64,000 nucleotides of DNA from Plantactinospora sp. BC1 (GCF_003030345.1 NZ_CP028158.1:2852001-2916000), one strand, 5' to 3'; shown: positions 41,763-50,763, numbered from the stretch's first letter. Numbers and translations: made by a program. The notes: generated by a model from the letters alone, not told the origin.

Positions 41763-42221
41763 ATGATGAGTCGCGTGGGCGCACTAGTGACGTTGGACCT
41801 GCCGGATGACTCGCCGATCCTCGCGCTGCCCTGGATCATCACCTTCGGGCCGCTGGACGACGACGCGGAGTGGGAGCCGGTGGTCTGCGGCCCGTACGAG
41901 CGGCCGCACGCGCTGGCGCTGGCCGAGTCGGTGGTGGCCGACGAGGAGCTGATGGCGGTGGTCGAGCCGCTGCTGCCCCGGGTCTCCGCCGAGGAGATCC
42001 GGGCCGAGATCGCCGCCGCGCAGATCGCGGTCGAGGCCGAGGACGAGGCGGCGGACCTCGACGACACCAGCATCTACGGCGACTACGAGGACCTCGGCGA
42101 GGAAGAGGTGATCGGCGAGGGTACCGGCGCTCCGGCGCAGCCCCGGCAACCTCCGGACCCCACCGAGGTGCGCGCGGGTATCGCCCGGATCGCCGCCCTG
42201 CTCACCCGCCCCGCCTCCTGA
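41763..42221 (+). CDS. Acidic conserved hypothetical protein
   Basis: Protein of 152 residues, strongly acidic, no signal peptide or membrane segment. The first half has strand-rich sequence (VGALVTLDLP, ALPWIITFGPLDDDAEWEPVVCGPYERPHALALAESVV). A helical segment with VSAEEIRAEI follows, and the second half contains runs of Glu/Asp and a proline linker. I do not recognise a characterised family. ATG 41763 or 41766 are candidates; an upstream in-frame start at 41721 is less likely. It is followed by a strong terminator hairpin. Confidence 0.7.
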   Translation: MMSRVGALVTLDLPDDSPILALPWIITFGPLDDDAEWEPVVCGPYERPHALALAESVVADEELMAVVEPLLPRVSAEEIRAEIAAAQIAVEAEDEAADLDDTSIYGDYEDLGEEEVIGEGTGAPAQPRQPPDPTEVRAGIARIAALLTRPAS

Positions 42222-42282
42222 CCGCCCGGCTCCGTCGGGCCTCCTGGGTCGGCGCCCGGCCAGTTCACCCGGCCCGAACGCA

Positions 42283-42316
42283 CCGGTGCTCCGGGAACGC
42301 GCTCCCGGAGCACCGG
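42283..42316. terminator. Strong hairpin between convergent genes
   Basis: Perfect 14-bp stem CCGGTGCTCCGGGA / TCCCGGAGCACCGG with loop ACGCGC, between the acidic hypothetical gene and the convergent GH13 gene. Confidence 0.8.
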
Positions 42317-42402
42317 CACCACCATCCCCTCCACCACAAAGGGGTCGCGGCCCCGGCCGCCCGTCGGCGCGGAGCGCGGCGGACGACCAGGTCGATAGTG
42401 GC

Positions 42403-44049
42403 TTACCCGGTTACCGGCCGGATGAACCACCCTGCCGTGTCGGTCGCCAACCGGGCCGGGTCGTCGGCCGGGCCCGGCGGCTGGCTGCGCAGGATCGGCG
42501 CGCCGTAACCGTCGACGGAGACCGGCTCGGCGCCGAAGTTGACCACACAGACCAGCTCCGCCGCACCGGCCGCCGGCCGGCTGAAGGCGAGCACCCCCGG
42601 CTCGCCCTCCAACCAGGTCACCCCGCCCGGCTCGGTCGCCCCGCCGGCCGGCGCGGTCTGCTCGCGCCGCAGCCGGAGCGCCGCCCGGTACAGCTCCAGG
42701 GTCGAGTCCGGGGCGCCGGTCTGGGCGGCGACCGAGAGGGCCCGCCAGGTGGGCGGGGCCGGCAGCCAGGCCGGAGCGCCGCCGACCGGGCCGAAGCCGT
42801 ACGGCGGGACGTCGCCGCTCCACGGCAGCGGTACCCGGCAGCCGTCCCGGCTCTCGCCGGTGCGCCGGAACGCCGGATCCTGGCGCAGCTCGTCGGGGAG
42901 GTCGAGTACCTCCGGCAGGCCGAGTTCCTCACCCTGGTAGAGGTAGACGCTGCCGGGCAGCGCGAGCATCAGCAGGGCGGCCGCCCGGGCCCGGCGCAGC
43001 CCGAGCGCGCCGTCGCCGTACCGGGTGACGTGCCGCTGCTTGTCGTGGTTGGACAGTACCCAGGTGGTCGGGGCGCCGACGATCGCCGACTCGGCGAGTG
43101 CGGTGTCGACCACCTTGCGGAACGAGTCGGCCGACCAGGTGGCGTCGAGGAAGTCGAAGTTGAACGCCTGGTGCAGCTCGTCCGGGCCGACGTAGCGGGC
43201 CAGCCGCTGCGGGGTCTCGGCCCACGCCTCGGCGACCGCCATCCGGCCGCCCGGATAGCTGTCCAGGATCGGCCGCCAGGCCCGGTAGATGTCGTGCACC
43301 TCGTCCTGGTCGAAGTAGGGCAGCCGGGCCCGGCCGAGCAGTTCGACCTGGCGCTGGCCGGCCGGCACGCTGTCGCCGACGTCCGGCAGCCCGTCCGCCT
43401 TGATCATTCCGTGTGCCACGTCGATCCGGAAGCCGTCGACGCCACGGTCGAGCCAGAACCGGAGTACGTCCTCGAACTCGGCGCGTACCTCGGGGTGCCG
43501 CCAGTTCAGGTCGGGCTGGGCCGGGTCGAAGAGGTGCAGGTACCACTGGCCGTCCGGGACCCGGGTCCAGGCCGGGCCACCGAAGATCGACTCCCAGTCG
43601 TTCGGCGGGAGTTCACCGTCGGCTCCCCGGCCGTCCCGGAACAGGTAGCGGTCCCGCTCGGCGGAGCCGGGCGGGCTGGCCAGGGCGGCGACGAACCACG
43701 GGTGCGCGTCCGAGGTGTGGTTCGGCACGATGTCGACGATGATCCGCAGCCCCAGCGCGTGCGCGTCGGTGATCATGGTGTCGAAGTCGTCGAGGGTGCC
43801 GAAGATCGGATCGACGTCCCGGTAGTCGGCGACGTCGTAGCCGCCGTCGACCATCGGAGAGCGGTAGAACGGGGTGAGCCAGAGCGCGTCCACGCCGAGG
43901 TCGCGCAGGTACGGCAGCCGGCTCCGTACCCCGGCCAGGTCGCCGGTGCCGTCGCCGTCGGCGTCGGCGAAGCTGCGGACGTAGACCTGGTAGACCACCG
44001 CGGACTTCCACCAGTCCTCGGGCCGGCTCGGTGCGGGGGAGACGCTCAT
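42403..44049 (-). CDS. GH13 alpha-glucosidase / oligo-1,6-glucosidase
   Basis: Cytoplasmic glycoside hydrolase of 548 residues, GH13 oligosaccharide-hydrolase group. The (beta/alpha)8 barrel has conserved regions IVDIVPNHTS, DGFRIDVAHG with nucleophile Asp210, AVAEAWAE with acid/base Glu274, and LSNHDKQR with Asp336. No signal peptide. It should release glucose from maltooligosaccharides imported by the nearby permease set. The ATG overlaps a short upstream frame (ATGA), and a perfect TTCTTGCGCAAGAA operator lies at 44226-44239, which points to control by the adjacent LacI protein. Confidence 0.93.
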   Translation of the reverse strand: MSVSPAPSRPEDWWKSAVVYQVYVRSFADADGDGTGDLAGVRSRLPYLRDLGVDALWLTPFYRSPMVDGGYDVADYRDVDPIFGTLDDFDTMITDAHALGLRIIVDIVPNHTSDAHPWFVAALASPPGSAERDRYLFRDGRGADGELPPNDWESIFGGPAWTRVPDGQWYLHLFDPAQPDLNWRHPEVRAEFEDVLRFWLDRGVDGFRIDVAHGMIKADGLPDVGDSVPAGQRQVELLGRARLPYFDQDEVHDIYRAWRPILDSYPGGRMAVAEAWAETPQRLARYVGPDELHQAFNFDFLDATWSADSFRKVVDTALAESAIVGAPTTWVLSNHDKQRHVTRYGDGALGLRRARAAALLMLALPGSVYLYQGEELGLPEVLDLPDELRQDPAFRRTGESRDGCRVPLPWSGDVPPYGFGPVGGAPAWLPAPPTWRALSVAAQTGAPDSTLELYRAALRLRREQTAPAGGATEPGGVTWLEGEPGVLAFSRPAAGAAELVCVVNFGAEPVSVDGYGAPILRSQPPGPADDPARLATDTAGWFIRPVTG

Positions 44050-44129
44050 GCCGGCACTCCGCTTCGCTGCGTGCCGTCATGAGGCACATCCGCACTGAAC
44101 TGGCTGATTCGCTCGCTGCGCTCACTCAT
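44046..44129 (-). CDS. Possible 27-residue MSERSER-type upstream peptide
   Basis: Frame of 27 codons beginning MSERSERISQ; its TGA overlaps the GH13 ATG as ATGA. No ribosome binding site is evident. The DNA core (GAGCGCAGCGAGCGAATC) is repeat-like. It resembles the frames at 58589 and 23784 and the TetR N-terminus at 16133. Confidence 0.4.
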   Translation of the reverse strand: MSERSERISQFSADVPHDGTQRSGVPA

Positions 44130-44225
44130 GCGGGGGTTGTCCGTTCGTCAGGCACGGGGATGCCGGGCGGGTCAGCGCAGGATGTCGGGCCAGGATGCCG
44201 GTCCGGATCTGCAAGAGTCAAGCAT

Positions 44226-44239
44226 TTCTTGCGCAAGAA
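44226..44239. promoter_or_regulatory. LacI-type operator TTCTTGCGCAAGAA
   Basis: Perfect 14-bp palindrome upstream of the leftward GH13 gene. The TTGCxCAA core resembles operators of maltose LacI repressors and the TTGCAA sites near malE in this window. Confidence 0.75.
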
Positions 44240-44272
44240 GCTGCCGACGCTGCCCCGCCGGACCCGGCCGGA

Positions 44273-45346
44273 TCAGACCGGCAGCGGCAGGTCGGCCGGC
44301 GGCCGGGGCTGGTCCGCCGGCTTGTCCAGCACCCCCGGCACCACCGCCGTCGAGCCGCGCACCACCAGCTCCGGCCGGAAGATGTACTCCGAGTGCGGCG
44401 CGGCGTGCCCGTGGATCTCGTCCACCAGCGCGCGTACCGCCGCCACCGCCATCGCGGTGACCGGCTGCCGCATCGTGGTCAGCGGCGGATCGGTGAAGGC
44501 CATCAGCGGCGAGTCGTCGTAGCCGACCACGGAGAGGTCGGCCGGCACCGACAGGCCGCGCTGCCGGGCCGCCCGGATCGCGCCCAGCGCCATCAGGTCG
44601 GAGCCGCAGACCAGCCCGGTCACGCCCCGGTCGAGCAGCCGGGCGGCGGCCACCTCGCCACCCTCCACACCGAACAGCGACAGCTCGGCCAACTCGTCCA
44701 GCTCGGCGTCGGCCAGGCCGACCAGCCGCTTCATCGCGGCCTTGAACCCGGCCACCTTGCGCTGCACCGGCACGAACCGGCCCGGCCCGGTGATCAGGCC
44801 GATCCGGCGGTGCCCGAGCGCGACCAGGTGGGCCACGGCCAGCTCGCCGGCCTCCCGGTCGTCGCAGGAGACGAAGGGCGCCGGCAGGCTGGGCTGGTAG
44901 CCGTTGACCAGCACGATCGGCAGCGGCCGGGCGATCAGCGTGCGGTAGCGGGCGGGATCGGCGGAGGTGTCGGCGTGCAGGCCGGAGACGAAGACGATTC
45001 CGGAGACCTGCCGGTCCAGCAGCATCTCGACGTACTCGTCCTCGGTCACTCCGCCCGGGGTCTGGGTGCAGAGCACCGAGGTGTAGCCGGCCTGCGCCAG
45101 CCCCGACTCGACGACCTGGGCGAAGGCGGGAAAGATCGGGTTCTCCAGCTCCGGCACCACCAGCCCGACCAGTCCGGCACTGCGCTTGCGCAGCCGGGCG
45201 GGGCGCTCGTAGCCGAGCACGTCGAGTGCGGTGAGTACGGCCTGCCGGGTCTCCGGCGCCACCCCGGGGCGGTCGTTGAGCACCCGCGACACCGTGGCCT
45301 CACTCACCTCGGCCTGCTGGGCGATGTCGGCCAGTCGTGCACGCAT
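44273..45346 (-). CDS. LacI-family repressor, probable MalR
   Basis: LacI/GalR-type repressor of 357 residues: helix-turn-helix ADIAQQAEVSEATVSRVLND (about residues 5-24), hinge helix near 50, and a periplasmic-binding-like sugar domain (about 60-345). It lies between the two arms of a maltodextrin locus and palindromic sites flank it, so it probably represses malE-F-G and the GH13 genes until a maltose-type ligand binds. The ATG at 45346 is leaderless, 6 nt after TACAGT; longer in-frame starts are not needed. Confidence 0.93.
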   Translation of the reverse strand: MRARLADIAQQAEVSEATVSRVLNDRPGVAPETRQAVLTALDVLGYERPARLRKRSAGLVGLVVPELENPIFPAFAQVVESGLAQAGYTSVLCTQTPGGVTEDEYVEMLLDRQVSGIVFVSGLHADTSADPARYRTLIARPLPIVLVNGYQPSLPAPFVSCDDREAGELAVAHLVALGHRRIGLITGPGRFVPVQRKVAGFKAAMKRLVGLADAELDELAELSLFGVEGGEVAAARLLDRGVTGLVCGSDLMALGAIRAARQRGLSVPADLSVVGYDDSPLMAFTDPPLTTMRQPVTAMAVAAVRALVDEIHGHAAPHSEYIFRPELVVRGSTAVVPGVLDKPADQPRPPADLPLPV

Positions 45347-45352
45347 GGCGGA

Positions 45353-45358
45353 ACTGTA
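45353..45358 (-). promoter_or_regulatory. -10 element TACAGT for leaderless lacI-family gene
   Basis: On the minus strand TACAGT is followed by 6 nt and the ATG; no binding site is present. Confidence 0.55.
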
Positions 45359-45394
45359 GCCCACGAGTCGTTTCTTGCGTAGCCCACGGCAAGT

Positions 45395-45404
45395 ACTTGC
45401 AAAG
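45395..45404. promoter_or_regulatory. Operator-like ACTTGCAAAG between lacI and malE
   Basis: TTGCAA-centred site between the repressor gene and the transporter; a related half-site TTTCTTGCGT lies at 45371-45380. Probable repressor contacts for autoregulation. Confidence 0.5.
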
Positions 45405-45534
45405 CTGGCCCGGGACCCGGCCGACCGATGCTGCTGGCGGTGGCGGTACCGGGGCGACGGTGCGGTGCCGGCCGCCCGGTAGGCGCTTCAAACAGGACGA
45501 ACTGCCCGGGTCAGATGACGAGTGGGCGGCGGTT

Positions 45535-45555
45535 GTTGCAAGTGGGTTTGCAAGG
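45535..45555. promoter_or_regulatory. Twin TTGCAA operators upstream of malE-like gene
   Basis: GTTGCAAGT and TTTGCAAGG are centred 11 bp apart, one helical turn, and lie about 70-90 bp before the malE-like ATG. They match the LacI-type core. A -10-like TACTGT is at 45581-45586. Confidence 0.6.
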
Positions 45556-45622
45556 GGTTTCGTAATCGGCAACTCCTTGCTACTGTCCCGCCGATACCCG
45601 GCCGGCAGACTAGGAGCGCTAG

Positions 45623-46927
45623 ATGCGTCGCACAGCCAGAGGGATCGTCGTACTCGCCTGCACGACCCTTGCTCTGACGCTCGCCGCCTGCGGCGGCGAG
45701 GACGACAAGTCGGGGGAGTCGGGCCAGAAGACCGATCCCGCCGCCCTGAAAGCGGAACTGACCTGGTGGGACACCTCGGACCCGAAGAACGAGGGACCGG
45801 CCTTCCAGGAACTCGTCGCGAAGTTCAACCAGACGTACCCGAACGTCAAAATCAACTATCAGTCGGTGCCGTTCGGCGAGGCACAGAACAAGTTCAAGAC
45901 CGCGGCCCAGGCCAAGACCGGTGCCCCGGACATCCTCCGGGCCGAGGTGGCCTGGGTGCCGGAGTTCGCCTCGCTCGGCTACCTCTACGCCCTCGACGGC
46001 TCGGAGCTGACCGCCGACGAGTCCGACTTCCTGCCCACCCCGCTCTCGGCGGACAAGTACGACGGCAAGACGTACGGCGTACCGCAGGTGACCGACTCGC
46101 TCGCCCTGCTCTACAACAAGGAGCTGCTGACCAGGGCCGGCATCAGCTCGCCCCCCGCCACCTGGGCCGACCTGAAGACCGCCGCGCTGGCGGTCAAGCA
46201 GAAGACCGGTGCCGACGGCGTCTACGTCAACCCGGCCGGCTACTTCATGCTGCCCTTCATGTACGGCGAGGGCGGTGACCTGGTCGACGCCGGAGCCAAG
46301 AAGATCGTCGTCAACTCCGCGCAGAACGTCGCCGGCCTGAACGTGGCCAAGGACCTGATCGCCAGCGGCGCCGCTCCGAAGCCGGCCGCCAACGACGCGT
46401 ACGGGACGATGATGACCCTCTTCAAGGAGAAGAAGGTCGCGATGATCGTCAACGGGCCGTGGGAGGTCAACAACATCTCCACCGCGCCGACCTTCGGCGG
46501 CCTGGCGAACCTCGGCGTCGCCCCGGTCCCGGCCGGCTCGGCCAAGGCCGGCGCCCCGGTCGGCGGGCACAACTACGTGGTCTGGTCCGGCATGCCGCAG
46601 GAGAAGGTCGAGGCGGCGATCGCGTTCGTCAAGTTCATGAGTTCGGCGGAGTCGCAGGCCTTCCTCGCCGAGAAGCTGGGCCTGCTGCCGACCCGCAAGT
46701 CGGCGTACGACCTCGACGCGGTGAAGAACAACCCGGTCGTCTCGGCGTTCCGGCCGGTGGTCGAGTCGGCGGTGCCGAGGCCGTGGATCCCCGAGGGCGG
46801 GCAGTTCTTCGGCCCGCTGGACCAGATGGCCACCCAGGTCCTGGTGCAGAACAAGGACCCGAAGGCGGCGCTCGACGAGGTCGCCAACAAGTACAAGTCC
46901 GAGGTCGTACCGTCGTACGGCATGTGA
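45623..46927 (+). CDS. Maltose/maltodextrin-type ABC transporter substrate-binding lipoprotein
   Basis: SBP family 1 lipoprotein of 434 residues (MalE-like). Signal and lipobox LAAC (Cys23) precede the mature protein. The fold motifs WWDTSDP, FNQTYPNVKINYQ, DILRAEVAWVPEF, YGVPQVTDSLALLYNKEL and the C-terminal helices with FVKFMSSAESQAF fit carbohydrate binding proteins. TAGGAGCG lies just before the ATG. It supplies malF/malG below; a strong hairpin separates it from malF. Confidence 0.92.
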   Translation: MRRTARGIVVLACTTLALTLAACGGEDDKSGESGQKTDPAALKAELTWWDTSDPKNEGPAFQELVAKFNQTYPNVKINYQSVPFGEAQNKFKTAAQAKTGAPDILRAEVAWVPEFASLGYLYALDGSELTADESDFLPTPLSADKYDGKTYGVPQVTDSLALLYNKELLTRAGISSPPATWADLKTAALAVKQKTGADGVYVNPAGYFMLPFMYGEGGDLVDAGAKKIVVNSAQNVAGLNVAKDLIASGAAPKPAANDAYGTMMTLFKEKKVAMIVNGPWEVNNISTAPTFGGLANLGVAPVPAGSAKAGAPVGGHNYVVWSGMPQEKVEAAIAFVKFMSSAESQAFLAEKLGLLPTRKSAYDLDAVKNNPVVSAFRPVVESAVPRPWIPEGGQFFGPLDQMATQVLVQNKDPKAALDEVANKYKSEVVPSYGM

Positions 46928-46938
46928 TCTGACCGTCG

Positions 46939-46958
46939 GCGCCGGCCCCGGCCGGCGC
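46939..46958 (+). terminator. Intercistronic hairpin between malE-like and malF-like genes
   Basis: GCGCCGGCC / GGCCGGCGC with a minimal loop, followed by more GC-rich self-complementary sequence to about 47010. It may stabilise the binding-protein message or attenuate read-through so that the binding protein is made in excess. Confidence 0.55.
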
Positions 46959-47033
46959 TCCCCTCCGGCACCCGGCGGGGCCGGCCGGCGCTGGCCGGCG
47001 GCCCTGCCGGGCTCCCTTCCTGGAGCATTGCTG

Positions 47034-48053
47034 ATGACCACCGTGACCGCCGGCCCGGCGCCGGCGCCCGCGCCGCCCGGACGCCGCCCCGCCGGCCCGT
47101 CCCGGCTGCGCCGAAGCTGGGACAAGCACTGGTACGCCTGGGCGATGGTCCTCCCCGTCGTGCTGGTACTCGCGGTCCTGATCTTCTATCCGCTGGTCCG
47201 CGGCGTCTGGCTCTCGCTGACCGACCTGACCGAGGCCAACCAGCTGGCCGAGGTCTGCACCAGGTCGATCACCGGTGGGGAGGTCTGCAAGGAGAACCCC
47301 AACCGGTGGGAGTTCGTCGGGCTGGACAACTACGTTCGGGTGCTCACCGGGCAGGTCGGCGAGTTCTGGCAGTGGACCGGGGTCACGCTGATCTGGACCT
47401 CGGTCTGTGTGGTCTTCCACTACGGCCTCGGGCTGGGCCTGGCCACCATGCTCAACCGGCCGATGCGGCTGCGCGGGCTCTACCGGGTACTGCTGGTGCT
47501 GCCCTGGGCGGTGCCGGCCTTCGTCAGCGCCTTCGCCTGGAAGTTCATCTTCAACGAGCGGTTCGGCCTGGCGAACTCGCTGCTCACCGCCGTCGGGATC
47601 GACCCGGTCGACTGGTTCGCCAACCGGTGGACCTCGCTGTTCACCGCGGTCGTCACCAACATCTGGCTCGGGGTGCCGTTCATGATGGTGGCGCTGCTCG
47701 GCGGCATGCAGACCATCCCCGACGAGCTCTACGAGGCGGCCGAGATCGACGGCGCGAGCCCGTGGCAGCGCTTCGTCAACATCACCCTGCCCGGCCTGCG
47801 CCCGGTCAGCATGACGGTGCTGCTGCTCGGCACCATCTGGACCTTCAACATGTTCCCGATCATCTTCCTGGTCACCGAGGGCCAGCCGGCCGGCCAGACC
47901 GACATCCTGGTGACCGGCGCCTACCGGGCCGCCTTCGAGGGGATCCGGAACTACTCGCTCGCCTCGACCTACGGGGTGTTGATCCTCTCCATTCTGCTGG
48001 TCTTCTCGATCTTCTACCGGCGGGCGATGCGCAAGCAGGGCGAGGTGTGGTGA
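47034..48053 (+). CDS. Carbohydrate ABC transporter permease (MalF-like)
   Basis: Membrane permease of 339 residues. A Pro/Ala-rich N-terminus is followed by six helices with a periplasmic insertion containing two Cys (VCTRSITGGEVCKE, about 73-86). The EAA loop is YEAAEIDGASPWQRFVNITLP near residue 237. The ATG at 47034 follows GGAG. It forms the translocation pore with the next gene; no ATPase gene lies nearby, so a shared MsiK-type ATPase elsewhere in the genome is expected from knowledge of actinomycetes. Confidence 0.93.
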   Translation: MTTVTAGPAPAPAPPGRRPAGPSRLRRSWDKHWYAWAMVLPVVLVLAVLIFYPLVRGVWLSLTDLTEANQLAEVCTRSITGGEVCKENPNRWEFVGLDNYVRVLTGQVGEFWQWTGVTLIWTSVCVVFHYGLGLGLATMLNRPMRLRGLYRVLLVLPWAVPAFVSAFAWKFIFNERFGLANSLLTAVGIDPVDWFANRWTSLFTAVVTNIWLGVPFMMVALLGGMQTIPDELYEAAEIDGASPWQRFVNITLPGLRPVSMTVLLLGTIWTFNMFPIIFLVTEGQPAGQTDILVTGAYRAAFEGIRNYSLASTYGVLILSILLVFSIFYRRAMRKQGEVW

Positions 48054-48055
48054 GG

Positions 48056-48901
48056 ATGAGCCGATCCGTGCGTACCGGCCGGAGCCCGCTGCGGTCGGTG
48101 GGGCTGCACGCCACGCTGATCGTCGCCTCGCTGATCGCGGTCGGGCCGATCCTCTGGGTGCTGCTCTCCTCCTTCAAACCCGGGTACGCGGTGCAGAGCA
48201 GCGAGATCAGCCTGGTCGAGGACCCGACGCTGGCCAACTACGCGTACGTGCTGGGCGAGACCCGGTTCCTGCGCTGGTTCGGCAACTCGGTGCTGGTCGC
48301 CGCCTTCACCATGCTCTTCGGGATCTTCCTCGCCGCCACCACCGGCTACGCGGTCTCCCGGTTCAACTTCCCGGGCCGCCGGCCACTGATGACGGTCTTC
48401 CTGGTCACCCAGATGTTCCCGGTCGCCATCCTGATCGTGCCGATCTACATGATCATGGCGCGGTTCGGGCTGATCAACACGCCGGCCTCGCTGATCATCG
48501 CGAACCTGACCATCGCGGTGCCGTTCTGCGCCTGGATGCTCAAGGGCTACTTCGACTCCATCCCGACCGCCCTGGACGAGGCGGCGGCGATCGACGGCTG
48601 CGGGCCGTTCGGCATCTTCTGGCGGATCGTGCTCCCGCTGGCCCGGCCGGCACTGGCGGTCACCGGCTTCTACGCCTTCCTCACCGCCTGGGGCGAGGTG
48701 GCGTACGCCTCCGCCTTCATCCAGGAGGACCGGAACTTCACGCTGGCGTACGGGCTACAGCAGTTCGTACCCCAGTTCAACCCGCAGTGGGAGTACCTCA
48801 CCTCGGCGGCGGTGCTGGTCACCATCCCGGCCGGGCTGGTCTTCCTCTACGCCCAGCGGCACCTGGTCTCCGGGCTGACCGGCGGCGGCACCAAGGGATG
48901 A
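48056..48901 (+). CDS. Carbohydrate ABC transporter permease (MalG-like)
   Basis: Membrane permease of 281 residues with six helices. The EAA loop LDEAAAIDGCGPFGIFWRIVLP is near residue 190, and SSFKP after the first helix is typical of MalG. The ATG lies 2 bp after the malF stop with GAGGTG upstream. The stop overlaps the GH13 start (ATGA), linking transport to hydrolysis. Confidence 0.93.
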   Translation: MSRSVRTGRSPLRSVGLHATLIVASLIAVGPILWVLLSSFKPGYAVQSSEISLVEDPTLANYAYVLGETRFLRWFGNSVLVAAFTMLFGIFLAATTGYAVSRFNFPGRRPLMTVFLVTQMFPVAILIVPIYMIMARFGLINTPASLIIANLTIAVPFCAWMLKGYFDSIPTALDEAAAIDGCGPFGIFWRIVLPLARPALAVTGFYAFLTAWGEVAYASAFIQEDRNFTLAYGLQQFVPQFNPQWEYLTSAAVLVTIPAGLVFLYAQRHLVSGLTGGGTKG

Positions 48902-50760
48902 CCGGACCGATGACAGCCCCGGCAGGCCAGCCGCGACCACACCACGACGGCTCGGCGCTGCACGTGCCGGAGCAGGCCCCGGCGCTCGGCGACACCGTCG
49001 ACGTCTTCCTCCGGGTCCCTGAAACGTCCCGGTTCGACCGGGTGTACCTGCGCAGCACCCCGGACGGCGAGCCGCACTTCACCGAGGCGACCGTCGACCG
49101 GCGCTCCGGCGGCGAGGTCTGGTGGCGGGCCGAGGTCGAGGTCCGCAACCCGGTGACCACCTACCGGTTCCTGCTCACCGGGGCGGCCGGGCGGCAGCGC
49201 TGGGTCAACGCGCTCGGCGACTTCGGCCACGACGTACCGGACAACACCGACTTCCGGCTGGTGGCGTACGACCCGCCGCCGGCCTGGGCCCGGGACGCCG
49301 TCGTCTACCAGATCTTCCCCGACCGGTTCGCCCGGTCGGCCGCCGCCGACGCCCGACCGGCGCCGGACTGGGCGATCCCGTGCGACTGGGACCGGACCCC
49401 GGTGATCGGCCGGGGGCCGGAGACGCCGTACCAGTTCTACGGCGGCGACCTGGACGGCGTCGCCGAGCGGCTGGACCACCTCGACCGGCTCGGGGTGAAC
49501 ACCGTCTACCTGACCCCGATCTTCCCGGCCCGCTCCAACCACCGGTACGACGCCGCCACCTTCGGGCACGTCGACCCGCTGCTCGGCGGGGACGCCGCGC
49601 TGGCCCGGCTCGCCGCCGAGGTGCACGCCCGGGGCTGGCGGCTGCTCGGCGACATCACCAGCAACCACACCGGGGACAGCCACGAGTGGTTCGTCGACGC
49701 CGTCTCCGACGTCGACTCCCCGGACCGGGGGCTGTACTACTTCGACGAGACCGGCGACTACGAGTCGTGGCTCGGCGTGAAGTCGCTGCCGAAGCTGAAC
49801 TGGGGCAGCCCCGAACTGCGCCGACGCTTCCTCGCCGGGCCGGACTCGGTGCTGAACCGCTGGCTGCACCCGCCGTACGGGCTGGACGGCTGGCGGGTGG
49901 ACGTGGCCAACATGACCGGGCGGCGCGGCCGGGACGCGTACACCCACGAGGTGGCGGCGGCGCTGCGCACGGCGGTCACCGCGACCAGGCCGGATGGGCT
50001 GGTGGTGGCCGAGCACGGGCACGACTTCACCGGTGACCTGGACGCGGACGGCTGGCAGGGCACCATGAACTACGCCGGGTTCTGCCGTCCGGTGTGGAGC
50101 TGGCTGCGGCACGACGGGCTGGACCTGCCCGACTTCCTCGGCGTACCGGGCGGGGTGCCCCGACGGGACGGGCCGGAGGTGCTGGCCACGATGCGGGCGT
50201 TCGGCGCGCTGGTCTCGTGGCGGGCGCTCACCCACTCGTGGCTGCTGCTCGGCTCGCACGACTCGGCCCGGATCCGCACCGTCGTCGGCGACGCCGACCG
50301 GCAGGAGGTCGCGGTCGGGCTGCTCTGCACGCTCCCCGGCACACCGATGATCTTCGCGGGGGACGAACTCGGGCTGACCGGGCGCAACGGCGAGGACTCG
50401 CGTACCCCGATGCCGTGGCGGCGACCGGAGAGCTGGGACGGGGCCACCTTCGAGCGGTACCGGGGACTGCTCGGGCTGCGCCGGTCGGTGTCGGCGCTGC
50501 GGCACGGCGGCCTGCGCTGGGCGTACGCCGACGCGGAGAGCCTGGTCTTCCTGCGCGAGTCGCCGACGGAGTCGGTGCTGGTACTGGCCCGGCGCGGCAC
50601 CGCCGAGCCGGTCCGGCTGGCCGGGCCGCCCCTGGCCGGGCCGGAGGCGGTCAACCTCTACGGCGGTGCGGACGCGCTGCGCCCCGGCCCGGACGGCGCG
50701 CTGACGCTGCCCGGGGACGGCCCGACCTTCCAGGTGTGGCGGCTGCCCTCGGCCAGCTGA
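48898..50760 (+). CDS. GH13 neopullulanase/maltodextrin glucosidase-like enzyme
   Basis: Protein of 620 residues without signal peptide. An N-terminal beta-sandwich (about 15-120; CBM34-like, with RVYLRSTPDGEPHF) precedes a GH13 barrel: YQIFPDRFA, LLGDITSNHTGDS, DGWRVDVANM with nucleophile Asp335, VVAEHGHD with acid/base Glu372, and LGSHDSARI with Asp455. This combination fits the MalZ/neopullulanase/cyclomaltodextrinase group that opens cyclic or branched maltodextrins in the cytoplasm. Start set by the ATGA overlap with malG. Confidence 0.92.
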   Translation: MTGPMTAPAGQPRPHHDGSALHVPEQAPALGDTVDVFLRVPETSRFDRVYLRSTPDGEPHFTEATVDRRSGGEVWWRAEVEVRNPVTTYRFLLTGAAGRQRWVNALGDFGHDVPDNTDFRLVAYDPPPAWARDAVVYQIFPDRFARSAAADARPAPDWAIPCDWDRTPVIGRGPETPYQFYGGDLDGVAERLDHLDRLGVNTVYLTPIFPARSNHRYDAATFGHVDPLLGGDAALARLAAEVHARGWRLLGDITSNHTGDSHEWFVDAVSDVDSPDRGLYYFDETGDYESWLGVKSLPKLNWGSPELRRRFLAGPDSVLNRWLHPPYGLDGWRVDVANMTGRRGRDAYTHEVAAALRTAVTATRPDGLVVAEHGHDFTGDLDADGWQGTMNYAGFCRPVWSWLRHDGLDLPDFLGVPGGVPRRDGPEVLATMRAFGALVSWRALTHSWLLLGSHDSARIRTVVGDADRQEVAVGLLCTLPGTPMIFAGDELGLTGRNGEDSRTPMPWRRPESWDGATFERYRGLLGLRRSVSALRHGGLRWAYADAESLVFLRESPTESVLVLARRGTAEPVRLAGPPLAGPEAVNLYGGADALRPGPDGALTLPGDGPTFQVWRLPSAS

Positions 50761-50763
50761 ATC

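Noticed and set aside
42403-44049. Trehalose synthase for the GH13 enzyme
   Set aside because: It lacks the C-terminal extension and specific segments I associate with TreS; the context is maltodextrin uptake.
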